A model generated the notes under the pieces. It was not told where the DNA came from, made no database searches, and saw nothing but the letters and a program-made list of their open reading frames with translations. The position numbers and the translations under genes were made by a program. Positions 9,028 to 18,123 of a stretch of 64,000 nt of DNA are shown here, in pieces (position 1 is the first letter of the stretch; every line of letters begins with the position of its first letter). The DNA comes from Flaviflagellibacter sp963786225 (lineage in GTDB: Bacteria; Pseudomonadota; Alphaproteobacteria; Rhizobiales; Methylopilaceae): positions 124,001 to 188,000 of the forward strand of contig CAWAYQ010000001.1 in assembly GCA_963786225.1 (NCBI GenBank), written 5' to 3'.

Positions 9028-9593
9028 AAGACGCGAAGCGCCGCCAGGAAAAACAACCCGAGACAATCGTCCACAAGGACCACACGGTCATTATCCCGCC
9101 ACCGACCTTGCGCGACCGCGTCATGTCGATCGGCACCGGGACGAAAGACGGCTTCGACACAGCCGCGCTCGCGCGCGCCGAGGAGGCTCTGGCCGCCCTT
9201 GCGACCGATTTTTCCGCGTGGATGCGCGACGAGGCGACAAAGCTCGAAGCCGCGCGCGAGACATTCCGTGCCGCGCCCACAGACCCCGACAAACAGCAGG
9301 TGCTGTACCGCGCCGCGCACGATATCCGCGGCCAGGGCCGCACATTCGGCTATGCGCTGGCGGGCGAAATCGCCGACGGGTTGTGCGACCTCATCGAGGG
9401 CGCGGAAACGATCGACGCCCAGGTGATCGAGCTCATCGATGCCCATATCGACGCGATCCGCGCCGTGGTGCGCGACGACGTCCGCGACGAGACCGACAAG
9501 GTTGCGCGCAAGCTGATCGACGGGCTGCGCACGGCGCGCGAAGCCATTATCGGCGTCGACCGTTTCATCAAGATCGCAGCCGACATTTACTGA
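9024..9593 (+). CDS. Hpt domain phosphotransfer protein
   Basis: This 189-residue helical protein has a histidine phosphotransfer domain. The probable phosphorylated residue is His99 in AAHDIRGQG. The first 45 residues are basic and disordered. The ATG overlaps the stop of the receiver gene by four bases. The pair looks like an intermediate phosphorelay fed by a kinase encoded elsewhere. The kinase and the output are unknown. Confidence 0.8.
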   Translation: MKDAKRRQEKQPETIVHKDHTVIIPPPTLRDRVMSIGTGTKDGFDTAALARAEEALAALATDFSAWMRDEATKLEAARETFRAAPTDPDKQQVLYRAAHDIRGQGRTFGYALAGEIADGLCDLIEGAETIDAQVIELIDAHIDAIRAVVRDDVRDETDKVARKLIDGLRTAREAIIGVDRFIKIAADIY

Positions 9594-9641
9594 TCAGCCC
9601 GGCTTTGTGAACAGCAGCCATCCGCGCGCGTTCCGCGCGGA

Positions 9642-10775
9642 TCAGGCCGCCGCCAGCCGTTTCCCTGCGGTCGGCTTCAGCGTCTCGATCGCCTGTTCGC
9701 GCGCAGCTTCCGCCACCATGCGCTTCAGAATCTCCGCCGGGCCGGCAAGATCGTCCGGCACGGCCTTGGCCAAAGCACGCTCGGCGACATGGCGCCGGGC
9801 CTCGGCGCCCGACACATCGCAATCGCGCAGGTCGATCCAGGCCTCCAGCGCCTCGCGGAAAGCGCCATAAACCGTGGGCGGAAATCCGGCGTCCTGGAAG
9901 AGCGCGCGGAAACCGGCGCGGACGGGGTCCTGCAGCAGGCGCTGGACACGTTCCATGTCCACTCCGGTCAACTCCGCGAACGCGGCTTCGACAAAATCCA
10001 TGTCGCCCATCAGCAGTGCCCGCAGAACCAAGGCGGTCGTCAGCTGTCCGCTTTCGCGAAGATGGGTGACGAGCGGCCGCACCGTCGGCAGGGCTTCGGC
10101 GAGCGCGAGCGTCGCGGTCTCGCAGGCGTCCTGCGTCATGCGGCGCACGCGCTCCTCGTCCAGGCTGAAATGGGAGACCGCCGCCCGGCCGAGCCGGTCG
10201 GCGAGTTTCAGCATCAGTTTCTGGCGTTCGGCCACGGGAAGATCGTCGCGATCGAGCAGCGCCCCGCGCACGCTGGCGTCGGAGCCGTGGCGTTCGACGA
10301 GACGCGCGAAGGCGCGGTAGGTGATTTCGGCATGCGGATTGCGCGCAAGAACCGCGCAGGCCATCGGCCGGCCGATTTCGGCGAGCGCCGCCGCCACGGC
10401 GGCCGAGAGCGGGCCGCGCGCGGCGATCGCCGCCTGTTCTTCTTCGCCGCGGATCGGCAGAAGGCCGATCAGATCGCTGTCGTGCAGGACGGGCGAAAGC
10501 ATCAGCATCGGCACCGCCGCCTCCGGCGAATCCTGCGCCAGCGCGAGAACGACATGGCGCGGCGCGAACGGACTGGGCGCGAGCGCTTCCGAGATGTTGC
10601 GCCGGACATCGACGCAAGGGTCGTCGAGCAGCATGGTCAGCGCCGCTTCCGCCGCCTGCTGGTCGGCCAGATCGAGGCCCGAATAGAGATAAGCTCTTGC
10701 AAGAGCACCCGCGCCTTCGGCGCGCTGTGCGGCTACCGCCGTCGGAGCCCATTCCAGAAAGCGCTGCACAATCAT
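9642..10775 (-). CDS. DUF2336 domain protein
   Basis: This 377-residue helical protein belongs to DUF2336, an alphaproteobacterial family with HEAT-like repeats. Visible repeats include ALTMLLDDPCVDVRRNISEA and similar paired helices. No catalytic motif or membrane segment is seen. The ATG at 10775 was chosen because it lies two bases after the stop of the upstream transglycosylase-like gene and the domain starts at once (MIVQRFLEWA). The two genes are probably one transcript. DUF2336 proteins often sit near two-component or motility genes, and a receiver/Hpt pair is next door. No specific role is established. Confidence 0.78.
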   Translation of the reverse strand: MIVQRFLEWAPTAVAAQRAEGAGALARAYLYSGLDLADQQAAEAALTMLLDDPCVDVRRNISEALAPSPFAPRHVVLALAQDSPEAAVPMLMLSPVLHDSDLIGLLPIRGEEEQAAIAARGPLSAAVAAALAEIGRPMACAVLARNPHAEITYRAFARLVERHGSDASVRGALLDRDDLPVAERQKLMLKLADRLGRAAVSHFSLDEERVRRMTQDACETATLALAEALPTVRPLVTHLRESGQLTTALVLRALLMGDMDFVEAAFAELTGVDMERVQRLLQDPVRAGFRALFQDAGFPPTVYGAFREALEAWIDLRDCDVSGAEARRHVAERALAKAVPDDLAGPAEILKRMVAEAAREQAIETLKPTAGKRLAAA

Positions 10776-10776
10776 G

Positions 10777-11745
10777 TCAGATGTCCCCGGCCTTCGCGCC
10801 GATACCCGGTTTGAGGAAAGTTGAGAGATCGAGCGGCTGCCGCGCGGACATATCCGCCGCGCTGCCGGCGCCCTGCGTAACCACCGCCTGTTTGACCGAC
10901 GCCCGACCGGCGGTTCCGGCCGGGGCGAGGTCCGCCCAGATGCCGTGTACATACGACGACACCGGCGGCCGCCGCGCGGTCTGGAACATGGAATGAAACA
11001 CCTGGCCGTCGCCGGCATAGGCGAGAGCGGGGCCCGAAGGCGTGGCATTGGTGAAGAAGCTCGCAGGCCCCTGCCCCACGAATTGCGCGGGCGGCTCGGC
11101 CGCGTTCGCGATCATGTCCGCGGGCCGGACCGAGGTCGCGTCGTGCTTGCTGACGACCTTGGCCAGGACTTCGGCGGCGCTGAGAGCCTTGCCGCCCTTG
11201 TAGAAGATCGAACGGTTGGCGCTGGCGGCGTCCGGGAACGCGTTCGCGGCCTTGGCGTCGGGCGCCGCGCTCGCAAGACGGATGAGATCGATCGCGCCCT
11301 GCGCGCCGAGGAAGTGCGCGGCGTAGAGCTCTCCCTCGCTCGGCGGGCGGCGCAAGGCCGCGCTCATCTGCGCGCTGTTTTTTTCGGTGAACTCGCCCGC
11401 CATCAGCGAGGAGACTTCGGTGTCGTAGCGAAGCCCGAGAACGCGTTCGCGCATTTTCGGATCGGCGATGCTGTAGCGGCCATTGGCCGATTGGGTGATG
11501 GCGGCGGCTTCCTTGGCGAGCCCGTATTTCGGGCCCTCCTCCTTCACCATCTGGAACCAGGTCTGCTCCACGAACTGGAACATGCCCGCCGCCGACGAGG
11601 TTTTCGCCTTCGCCGACGGGTCCATGCTGGACTCGCGCATCGCGGTTTTGACGAGGTAATCGAAGCCGGCGCCGGTCGCCTGCGCGGCCTTACGGAGGCT
11701 TCCCGTAATGCCCTGCGTCACATCGCTGACGGACCAGACGCTCAT
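10777..11745 (-). CDS. lytic transglycosylase-like protein
   Basis: This 322-residue protein has an N-terminal lysozyme-like fold. The segment FDYLVKTAMRESSMDP supplies the likely catalytic Glu38, and TSSAAGMFQFVEQTW is the glycine/phenylalanine-rich substrate-cleft motif of soluble transglycosylases. The C-terminal half is low-complexity and ends LDLSTFLKPG. No clear signal peptide is visible, so it may leave the cell by an unusual route or act with a partner, as flagellar muramidases do. It precedes and is coupled to the DUF2336 gene. The cleavage target would be peptidoglycan glycan strands. Confidence 0.75.
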   Translation of the reverse strand: MSVWSVSDVTQGITGSLRKAAQATGAGFDYLVKTAMRESSMDPSAKAKTSSAAGMFQFVEQTWFQMVKEEGPKYGLAKEAAAITQSANGRYSIADPKMRERVLGLRYDTEVSSLMAGEFTEKNSAQMSAALRRPPSEGELYAAHFLGAQGAIDLIRLASAAPDAKAANAFPDAASANRSIFYKGGKALSAAEVLAKVVSKHDATSVRPADMIANAAEPPAQFVGQGPASFFTNATPSGPALAYAGDGQVFHSMFQTARRPPVSSYVHGIWADLAPAGTAGRASVKQAVVTQGAGSAADMSARQPLDLSTFLKPGIGAKAGDI

Positions 11746-11829
11746 GGAGCTGAAAACCGACCGGTTGGAATCGCCCTTTCTTGGGCGCCACCCACCTTCG
11801 GTCCAGTATGGTAAACTGAAGGTTAACGC

Positions 11830-12453
11830 TCAGCGCTGCCGGTGCATTTCGAACAGGCTTGAGACCTCCGCATAGTCCGCGAGATAGCCGCAGCGCCCGA
11901 CGGGCCGCGCGGCGGCGGTGTCGAACAGACCGTCTGCCGTCAGATACGCCATATCGATATGGACGCCGACGACCTGGCCGGTGATGAGGAAACTCTTCAG
12001 CGGACGGCCTTTGAGATCCTTCAGCTCGATGATGTCGAGCAAACGGCATTCCAGGGCGGCCGGGCTCTCGGCGATGCGGGAGGCCCGTACAACCCGGCAC
12101 GGCGCGGGTGTGAGGCCCGCCAGAACCATCTCGTCGACGCCGGGAGGGACCGCGGCGCCCGTCTTGCTCATCTGTTCGGCCAGCGGCTTCGTCGCGAGAT
12201 TGAAAACGAATTCCCCGGTCTCGCCGATATTCCGCGCCGAATCCTTGAGGCCCTCGCTCGAAAACCCGATGATCGGCGGCGAGGAGCAGAAAGCGTTGAA
12301 GAAGCTGTAGGGCGCGAGATTGCCGCGCCCGTCCTTGTCCACCGTCGAAATCCAGCCGATCGGGCGTGGCGCGATGATCGCCTTGAAGGGATCGTGCGGC
12401 AGACGGTGCCCCTCAGCCGGATCGTAGAAATGCGTCTCGCTCACCCCTGCCAC
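11830..12453 (-). CDS. flavin reductase-like FMN-binding protein
   Basis: This roughly 207-residue protein belongs to the split-barrel flavin reductase family. Visible features are the FMN-loop PRPIGWISTVDKDGRGNLAPYSFFNAF and the later GVHIDMAYL segment. It probably binds FMN and reduces flavin or an unknown small substrate. The start is uncertain: GTG at 12453, or GTG at 12444, which would overlap the upstream stop as GTGA. It follows the nitroreductase gene with overlap, so the two flavoproteins form an operon. Confidence 0.85.
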   Translation of the reverse strand: MAGVSETHFYDPAEGHRLPHDPFKAIIAPRPIGWISTVDKDGRGNLAPYSFFNAFCSSPPIIGFSSEGLKDSARNIGETGEFVFNLATKPLAEQMSKTGAAVPPGVDEMVLAGLTPAPCRVVRASRIAESPAALECRLLDIIELKDLKGRPLKSFLITGQVVGVHIDMAYLTADGLFDTAAARPVGRCGYLADYAEVSSLFEMHRQR

Positions 12454-13004
12454 CGCGTCACGATCTCATCGAGCGGCGGACGCGGCCGGTCGGACGGCGC
12501 CTCTGCGGCCGTGCCGATATAGATGAAGCCCGCAACGCGTTCGGCGTCGGCGAGGCCCAGAATATCGGCGGCCGTCTTGTCGTAGGCGGCCCGGCCGGTC
12601 AGCCAGTTGGCGGCGAAGCCTCCGGCATGGGCCGCGAGCATGAGGTTCATGCACACCGCACCCGCCGACAGCACCTGCTCCCATTCGGGGATTTTGACGT
12701 GCGGCCCCGCGCGGCTGACGACGATGACGGTCAACGGCGCATCGAACCTCTTTTTGTCCCCAGCGATCTTCTCGGCGTCGGCGCCCTCAACCGCGAGGGC
12801 CGTTTCAGCCAGCCGGTCGGCGAGCCGTGCGCGGGCCTCGCCCTCGACCAGGATGAAGCGCCAGGGCGTGAGTTTGCCGTGATCGGGGACGCGGCTCGCC
12901 GCTGTCAGCAGGGTTTCGATCTGAGCCTGCGAGGGCCCCGGCTCGCGCAACAGGAAGGCCGGCACGGAACGGCGGCTGAGCAGAAGGTCTGTGGCGTCGG
13001 TCAT
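12441..13004 (-). CDS. nitroreductase family protein
   Basis: This 187-residue FMN-dependent nitroreductase resembles the YdjA type. Visible features are the FMN-binding LLSRRSVPAF segment, DHGKLTPWRFILVEG and the C-terminal GFIYIGT. The ATG at 13004 follows a GAGGATCCC ribosome site. The longer frame to 13034 has no such signal. It is upstream of and overlaps the flavin reductase-like gene. The physiological substrate is unknown. Confidence 0.87.
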   Translation of the reverse strand: MTDATDLLLSRRSVPAFLLREPGPSQAQIETLLTAASRVPDHGKLTPWRFILVEGEARARLADRLAETALAVEGADAEKIAGDKKRFDAPLTVIVVSRAGPHVKIPEWEQVLSAGAVCMNLMLAAHAGGFAANWLTGRAAYDKTAADILGLADAERVAGFIYIGTAAEAPSDRPRPPLDEIVTRWQG

Positions 13005-13106
13005 GGGATCCTCGTGAGGCTGTCTGTTTGGCAAATGCGGCGGGGCACGGCAACGCCACTAAGGGCGTGTCTTGCAAAAGCCCGGGTTTTCGGGGAAACG
13101 AGTCGG

Positions 13107-14066
13107 ATGCTGAGCCCCCTCGCCCGAGGCCTTCTCGCGGCCACCCTCCTGCTTTTCGCGTCCGGCTCGGCCGCGCGGGCGCAGATGGACCTGAATTCAC
13201 TGGCGCCGCAGGACGGGATGTCGATCTCGGTGCCGTCGCCGCTCGAAAGCTCCCCCGACCAGCAGCGGCGCAGCCAGACGCTCGCCCCGTTCAGCCCCGG
13301 CTCGCAGACCAAGACGGTGCTGAGCCTGTCGGCTCTGTTCTTCGACAAATCGGCGCCCATCGACAGCGGCCTGCGCTGGCGCGTCTTCTCCGACCAGCCG
13401 GACTTCAACGGCAATCACGCGCTCGTCTTTGAAACCATCGAGCCCAAGCCCTTCATCACGCTCGATCCGGGCGGCTATATCGTCCATGTCGTCTACGGCC
13501 TCGCATCCGCCACCCGGCATGTCGTGCTCGGCACCGAATCGGTCAGCGAGGAAATCGCGCTGAACGCGGGCGCGCTGCGGTTCGCCGGCACGGTCGGCAA
13601 CAAGACGATCCCGTCCGCCGAGCTGAGTTTCGAAATCCACCGCGCGGACGCCAATTCCGAGGAACTCGTCGCGCAGGTGAGAGCCGGGGAGCTCCTGCGG
13701 CTGAAGGCGGGCGCCTACCAGGTCACATCCACGTACGGACAGGCCAACGCGAAGGTCATCTCCGAGCTGCGCGTCGAGCCGGGAAAGCTCACGGAGGCCG
13801 CGGTGCTGCACAAGGCCGGCCGCGTGGATCTGCGCCTTGTCGCCGATGGCCGCGAAATTCCGGATGCCTCCTGGAGCCTTCTCACGCCCGGCGGCGACGT
13901 CGTGTCCGAGAGCCTGCCGGCCATCAAGAACGTGGTCCTGGCCGAAGGCGAATACGTCGCCGTGGCGCGCTATGAGGGCCGCATTTTCCAGAAGCCCTTC
14001 GAAGTCCATTCCGGCCGCGCCGAGCGCGTGGACGTCGCGGCCAACATGGCCGCGCCGCCGGAATAG
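13107..14066 (+). CDS. exported hypothetical protein, beta-rich
   Basis: This 319-residue protein has a Sec signal peptide (MLSPLARGLLAATLLLFASG, cleavage near ARA-QMD). The mature part appears to be several beta-sandwich-like repeats with glycine-turn motifs such as LDPGGYIVHVVYG, LKAGAYQVTSTYG and LAEGEYVAVARYEG, about 90-100 residues apart. These resemble carboxypeptidase-regulatory or Ig-like folds. No catalytic motif is visible. The first ATG with a signal peptide was taken as start, although the frame is open upstream. It converges with thrS, with 12 bp between. Function is unknown. Confidence 0.72.
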   Translation: MLSPLARGLLAATLLLFASGSAARAQMDLNSLAPQDGMSISVPSPLESSPDQQRRSQTLAPFSPGSQTKTVLSLSALFFDKSAPIDSGLRWRVFSDQPDFNGNHALVFETIEPKPFITLDPGGYIVHVVYGLASATRHVVLGTESVSEEIALNAGALRFAGTVGNKTIPSAELSFEIHRADANSEELVAQVRAGELLRLKAGAYQVTSTYGQANAKVISELRVEPGKLTEAAVLHKAGRVDLRLVADGREIPDASWSLLTPGGDVVSESLPAIKNVVLAEGEYVAVARYEGRIFQKPFEVHSGRAERVDVAANMAAPPE

Positions 14067-14078
14067 AGACGAACCGGT

Positions 14079-16034
14079 TTACTCCCGAAGATCAGGCGGC
14101 GTCGCCTCCGCGACGAGCGCCTTCAGCGCGTCGTCAAGCATGGCCGGATTCTGGTCCGGCGAGCCGAGCCTGCGGATCGACACCATCCGCTCCGCCGCTT
14201 CCTTGCGCCCGACCACCGCGAGCACCGGCACCTTTGCCAGCGAATGTTCGCGGACCTTGTAGTTGATCTTCTCGTTGCGAAGATCGGCCACGGCGCGCAG
14301 GCCTGCCTTGTTCATCGCGGCCACGACTTCCTGTGCATACGCGTCCGCTTCCTGCGTGATCGTGGCGACCACGACCTGCACCGGAGCCAGCCAGAGCGGG
14401 AACGAGCCCGCGAAGTGCTCGATCAGCACGCCGAGGAACCGCTCCATCGAGCCGCAGATGGCGCGGTGCACCATGACCGGCACCTTCTTCTCGCCGTCGG
14501 CGCCGATATAGAACGCGCCGAAGCGTTCCGGCAGGTTGAAGTCGACCTGCGTCGTGCCGCACTGCCAGTCGCGCCCGATGGCGTCGCGCAGGACGTATTC
14601 GAATTTCGGGCCGTAGAACGCGCCCTCGCCCGGATTGATCGAGGTCTTGATCCGGTTGCCCGAACGCCGCGCGATCTCGCGCAGCACGTCGGCCATCACG
14701 TCTTCGGCGTGATCCCAGGCCGCGTCGGTTCCGACGCGCTTGTCGGGCCGTGTCGAGAGCTTCACCACGATCTCGTCGAAGCCGAAATGCGAATAGGTCG
14801 AGAGGATGAGGTCGTTGATCGCGAGGCATTCCTCGGCGAGCTGATCCTCGGTGCAGAAGATGTGGGCGTCGTCCTGCGTGAACCCGCGCACGCGCATCAG
14901 GCCGTGCAGCGCGCCCGACGGTTCATAGCGATGGACGGAACCGAATTCCGCAAGCCTGAGAGGAAGATCCCGGTAACTCTTGAGGCCATGCTTGAAGATT
15001 TGCACATGGCCCGGGCAGTTCATCGGCTTGATCGCGAAGACGCGCTCGTCCTCGGTGTCGTCGCCGGCCGACTGCGCCTTGAACATGTTCTCGCGGTACC
15101 ACTCCCAGTGACCGGAGGTCTGCCAGAGCGAGGCGTCGAGAAGCTGCGGAGCGTTGACTTCCTGATAGCCGAGCGGCCGCAGACGGCGCCGCATATAGGC
15201 GATCAGTTCCTGGAAAATGGTCCAGCCGTTCGGGTGCCAGAAGACGGTGCCCGGTCCTTCCTCCTGGAAGTGGAACAGGTCCATCTCGCGGCCCAGGCGG
15301 CGATGGTCGCGCTTTTCGGCCTCTTCGAGCTGATGCAGGTAGAGATCGAGCTCTTCCTGCTTGGCGAAAGCAGTGCCGTAAATACGCTGCAGCTGCGGAT
15401 TGTTGGAATCGCCGCGCCAGTACGCGCCCGCGACCTTCATCAGCTTGAAGGCGGTGCCCACCTTGCCCGTCGAGGTCATGTGCGGACCGCGGCAGAGATC
15501 GAGCCAGTCGCCCTGCTTGTAGATCTTCAGAGATTCGCCTGCGGGAATGGCATCGACGAGTTCGACCTTGAAGGTTTCACCGCGCGAACCGAAAAATTCT
15601 TTGGCCTGGTCGCGCGTCCATTCTTCCTTGGTGAACGGCCTGTCCTTGGCGACGATCTCGCGCATCCGCTTTTCGATCGTCGCGAGGTCTTCCGTCGAGA
15701 ACGGCTCGTTGCGGTGGAAGTCGTAATAGAAACCGTTTTCGATCACCGGGCCGATCGTCACCTGCGTGCCGGGGAAAAGGCTCTGCACCGCTTCCGCCAG
15801 GACATGCGCGGCGTCATGCCGGATCAGTTCCAGAGCGCGCGGGTCTTCGCGGCCGATGAAATCGATCTTGCAGTCGCCGTGAATGACATCGGCGAGATCG
15901 TGGATCTGGGCGTCGAGCGCCATCGCCACGGTGCGCTTTGCGAGCGAGGGCGAGATGGCCTTGGCGACATCGAGGCCGGTGGTGCCGGCGGGATAATCGC
16001 GTGCGGCGCCGTCAGGGAAGGTCAGAATGGGCAT
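14079..16034 (-). CDS. thrS: threonine-tRNA ligase
   Basis: ThrRS charges tRNA-Thr with threonine. The protein has 651 residues: an N-terminal TGS domain (MPILTFPDGA), an editing domain with HDAAHVLAEAV and YYDFHR, a class II catalytic core (NCPGHVQIFKHGLKSYRDLPLR, zinc ligands including that Cys), and a C-terminal anticodon-binding domain (VVVATITQEADAYAQEV). The ATG at 16034 begins the TGS domain, and the open frame to 16208 is non-homologous. The length matches the family. Confidence 0.97.
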   Translation of the reverse strand: MPILTFPDGAARDYPAGTTGLDVAKAISPSLAKRTVAMALDAQIHDLADVIHGDCKIDFIGREDPRALELIRHDAAHVLAEAVQSLFPGTQVTIGPVIENGFYYDFHRNEPFSTEDLATIEKRMREIVAKDRPFTKEEWTRDQAKEFFGSRGETFKVELVDAIPAGESLKIYKQGDWLDLCRGPHMTSTGKVGTAFKLMKVAGAYWRGDSNNPQLQRIYGTAFAKQEELDLYLHQLEEAEKRDHRRLGREMDLFHFQEEGPGTVFWHPNGWTIFQELIAYMRRRLRPLGYQEVNAPQLLDASLWQTSGHWEWYRENMFKAQSAGDDTEDERVFAIKPMNCPGHVQIFKHGLKSYRDLPLRLAEFGSVHRYEPSGALHGLMRVRGFTQDDAHIFCTEDQLAEECLAINDLILSTYSHFGFDEIVVKLSTRPDKRVGTDAAWDHAEDVMADVLREIARRSGNRIKTSINPGEGAFYGPKFEYVLRDAIGRDWQCGTTQVDFNLPERFGAFYIGADGEKKVPVMVHRAICGSMERFLGVLIEHFAGSFPLWLAPVQVVVATITQEADAYAQEVVAAMNKAGLRAVADLRNEKINYKVREHSLAKVPVLAVVGRKEAAERMVSIRRLGSPDQNPAMLDDALKALVAEATPPDLRE

Positions 16035-16107
16035 GGGAAAGAAAACCTCGTGCTCACCCCTGCGAACCAAGCAGGTAAGCGGTTTCGTGTGTGGTGCAGC
16101 GCGCGCT

Positions 16108-16347
16108 TCAGTCGAAGCGGTGCGCCATGTGGCGGCCGGTCCAGCGACCGTAGCGCCACGGCATATACCAGCGTCCTGAATCGGACAATTCCTCAGGAAC
16201 CGGATCATAGCCGGCGGCGCCGAGCGGGTGGCAGCGGCAGAGCCGCGCCGTCATCATCCAGCCGCCCGCCCAGGGGCCGTGCCGTTTCACTGCCTCTTCG
16301 GCATAGGCCGAACAGCTGGGCTCATACCGGCAATTCGTCCCCAGCAT
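16108..16347 (-). CDS. yidD: membrane protein insertion efficiency factor YidD
   Basis: YidD is a small membrane-associated protein that assists YidC-dependent insertion. The YidD signature is clear: CRYEPSCSAYAEEAVKRHG, then WMMTARLCRCHPLGAAGYDPVP. The ATG at 16347 gives 79 residues but truncates the family N-terminus. In-frame codons upstream encode the expected RFYRFFISP and LNALVLAPV. No ATG, GTG or TTG exists in that upstream frame, so a rare start (for example CTG at 16401) may be used. The upstream coding would overlap or abut the NifU-like gene end at 16416. Confidence 0.85.
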   Translation of the reverse strand: MLGTNCRYEPSCSAYAEEAVKRHGPWAGGWMMTARLCRCHPLGAAGYDPVPEELSDSGRWYMPWRYGRWTGRHMAHRFD

Positions 16348-16415
16348 GGGTGATATGAAAAACCGGTAGAACCGGACGGGAGCGAGAACGAGGGCGTTCA
16401 GAAGGCGGATGGCCC

Positions 16416-16859
16416 CTACTCCGCGGCTTTTTTCCGGGCCTCGACCTGGTCGACGGCATCGACCACGGCATCGAAGGTCAGGAGGGTCGAGGCATGGCGC
16501 GCCTTGTAGTCCCGGACGGGCTCCAGCACCGCGAGGTCTTCCCAGCGGCCCGTGGGGGCCGGACCGCCCTCCTTCAGCATTGCGCGCATGGTCTGGCGGA
16601 GGGTGCGAAGCTCCTCGGGGGTCGAGCCGATCACATGGGCGCCCATGATGGAGGACGAGGCCTGGCCCAGAGCGCAGGCCTTCACGTCCTGGGCGAAATC
16701 CGAGACCTTGCCGTCCTCAAGATTGAGGTCGACAGTCACGGTCGAGCCGCAGAGCTTGGAATGGGCGGTCGCGGAGGCATCCGGGTGATCGAGGCGCCCC
16801 AGATGGGGGATGCCGGCGGCCAGTTCGAGGATCCGGCGGTTGTAAATGTCGTTCAGCAT
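16416..16859 (-). CDS. NifU-like iron-sulfur cluster scaffold protein
   Basis: This 147-residue protein has the IscU/NifU N-terminal fold. Cys at LCGSTVTVDL and Cys at VKACALGQASSSIM fit two scaffold ligands. It would assemble or transfer Fe-S clusters in the cytoplasm. The ATG at 16859 (MLNDIYN) is the family start. yidD follows immediately on the same strand. It is divergent from folE, with their promoters in 16860-17035. Confidence 0.85.
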   Translation of the reverse strand: MLNDIYNRRILELAAGIPHLGRLDHPDASATAHSKLCGSTVTVDLNLEDGKVSDFAQDVKACALGQASSSIMGAHVIGSTPEELRTLRQTMRAMLKEGGPAPTGRWEDLAVLEPVRDYKARHASTLLTFDAVVDAVDQVEARKKAAE

Positions 16860-17035
16860 TATGACTTCCGACCGCTTACGTACCGAGTGACGAAGCCCTA
16901 TATGGGCATTTCGTGCCGTAACCCATTTTGCGGCTTTCGGGGTGAACATTATATAGGTGCTCGGCGCGTCGTGCGATATGCACCGCGGAGAGTTCAGAAT
17001 GGCCGGCCGTGCGGGGCCTGGCCTTGGAAGGTTTC

Positions 17036-17665
17036 ATGGACGCGATCATCAAGCAGTACCCCGCCGCCCTCAAACCCGCCGGCGTCGAGCGCCGTCCCTC
17101 TCGCGAGGAGGCCGAAGAGGCGGTGCGGACGCTGCTCTCCTATATCGGCGACGATCCGACCCGCGAGGGCCTTCAGGACACGCCCAAGCGCGTCGTCAAC
17201 GCCTATGCGGAGCTCTATGCCGGCTACAAGCAGGAGCCCGGCACCATGCTCGACCGCGTGTTCGAGGAGGTCGGCGGCTACCAGGACATCGTCCTCGTCC
17301 AGGACATTCCGTTCTATTCGCACTGCGAGCATCACATGGTGCCGTTCTACGGCAAGGTGCACGCCGCCTATTACCCGACCGACGGCGTTGTCGGCCTGTC
17401 GAAGATCGCGCGCGTGGTCGACGTCTATGCCCGCCGCCTCCAGACGCAGGAAAACCTGACCTCCCAGGTCGCCGAGGCGATCGACGCGGTTCTGAAGCCG
17501 CGTGGCGTCGCGGTGATGATCGAGGCCGAGCATATGTGCATGGCCATGCGCGGCATCCGCAAAGCCGGCGTCTTTACGACAACGACGCGGTTCACCGGCG
17601 CGTTCGCGAACGATCCGGCCGAACAGGTGCGCTTCATCACTTTGGTGCGCGGCGGACAGCGCTGA
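17036..17665 (+). CDS. folE: GTP cyclohydrolase I
   Basis: FolE converts GTP to 7,8-dihydroneopterin triphosphate for folate synthesis. The 209-residue protein carries the zinc and catalytic motif FYSHCEHHMVPF, GLSKIARVVDVYARRLQ, and EAEHMCMAMRGIRK with the second zinc Cys. The start at 17036 follows a clear GGAAGG box four bases upstream. hisI begins 4 bp after the stop and is likely co-transcribed. Confidence 0.96.
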   Translation: MDAIIKQYPAALKPAGVERRPSREEAEEAVRTLLSYIGDDPTREGLQDTPKRVVNAYAELYAGYKQEPGTMLDRVFEEVGGYQDIVLVQDIPFYSHCEHHMVPFYGKVHAAYYPTDGVVGLSKIARVVDVYARRLQTQENLTSQVAEAIDAVLKPRGVAVMIEAEHMCMAMRGIRKAGVFTTTTRFTGAFANDPAEQVRFITLVRGGQR

Positions 17666-17669
17666 TCCC

Positions 17670-18107
17670 ATGACCGCGCTTTTCACCGCTCCCGGCTCGC
17701 ACAGTGAAGTCGAGGAAGGGCTGGCGCTCGCGCCGCGCTTCGACGCCGACGGGCTCGTCACCTGCGTGGTGACGGACGACGCGTCCGGCGCGGTGCTGAT
17801 GGTCGCCCACATGAACGCCGAGGCGCTGGCGAAAACCATCGAGACCGGCGAGGCGCACTATTATTCGCGCTCGCGGAAAAAGCTGTGGAAGAAGGGCGAG
17901 GAATCCGGCCACGTACAGACAGTGGCCGAGATGCGCGTCGATTGCGACCAGGACGCGATCCTGCTCAAGGTCCGCGTCGCGGGAACCGGCGCGTCGTGCC
18001 ACACCGGCCGCGTGTCGTGCTTCTACCGCAAGGTCACGCCCGGCGGCGCGCTCGAATTCGTCCAGGCCGAGCGCGCGTTCGATCCGGCGACAGTCTACAA
18101 GAAATAG
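17670..18107 (+). CDS. hisI: phosphoribosyl-AMP cyclohydrolase
   Basis: HisI opens the purine ring of PR-AMP in histidine biosynthesis. The 145-residue protein has YYSRSRKKLWKKGEESG, the metal-binding DCDQDAILLKV and the Cys pair in SCHTGRVSCFYR. It is the monofunctional form, without a HisE domain. It starts 4 bp after folE. Confidence 0.95.
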   Translation: MTALFTAPGSHSEVEEGLALAPRFDADGLVTCVVTDDASGAVLMVAHMNAEALAKTIETGEAHYYSRSRKKLWKKGEESGHVQTVAEMRVDCDQDAILLKVRVAGTGASCHTGRVSCFYRKVTPGGALEFVQAERAFDPATVYKK

Positions 18108-18123
18108 ATCTGCCCGCTCTTCT

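Noticed and set aside
14244..16358. 704-codon plus-strand frame over thrS
   Set aside because: Exact antisense of thrS codons with no recognisable protein features.
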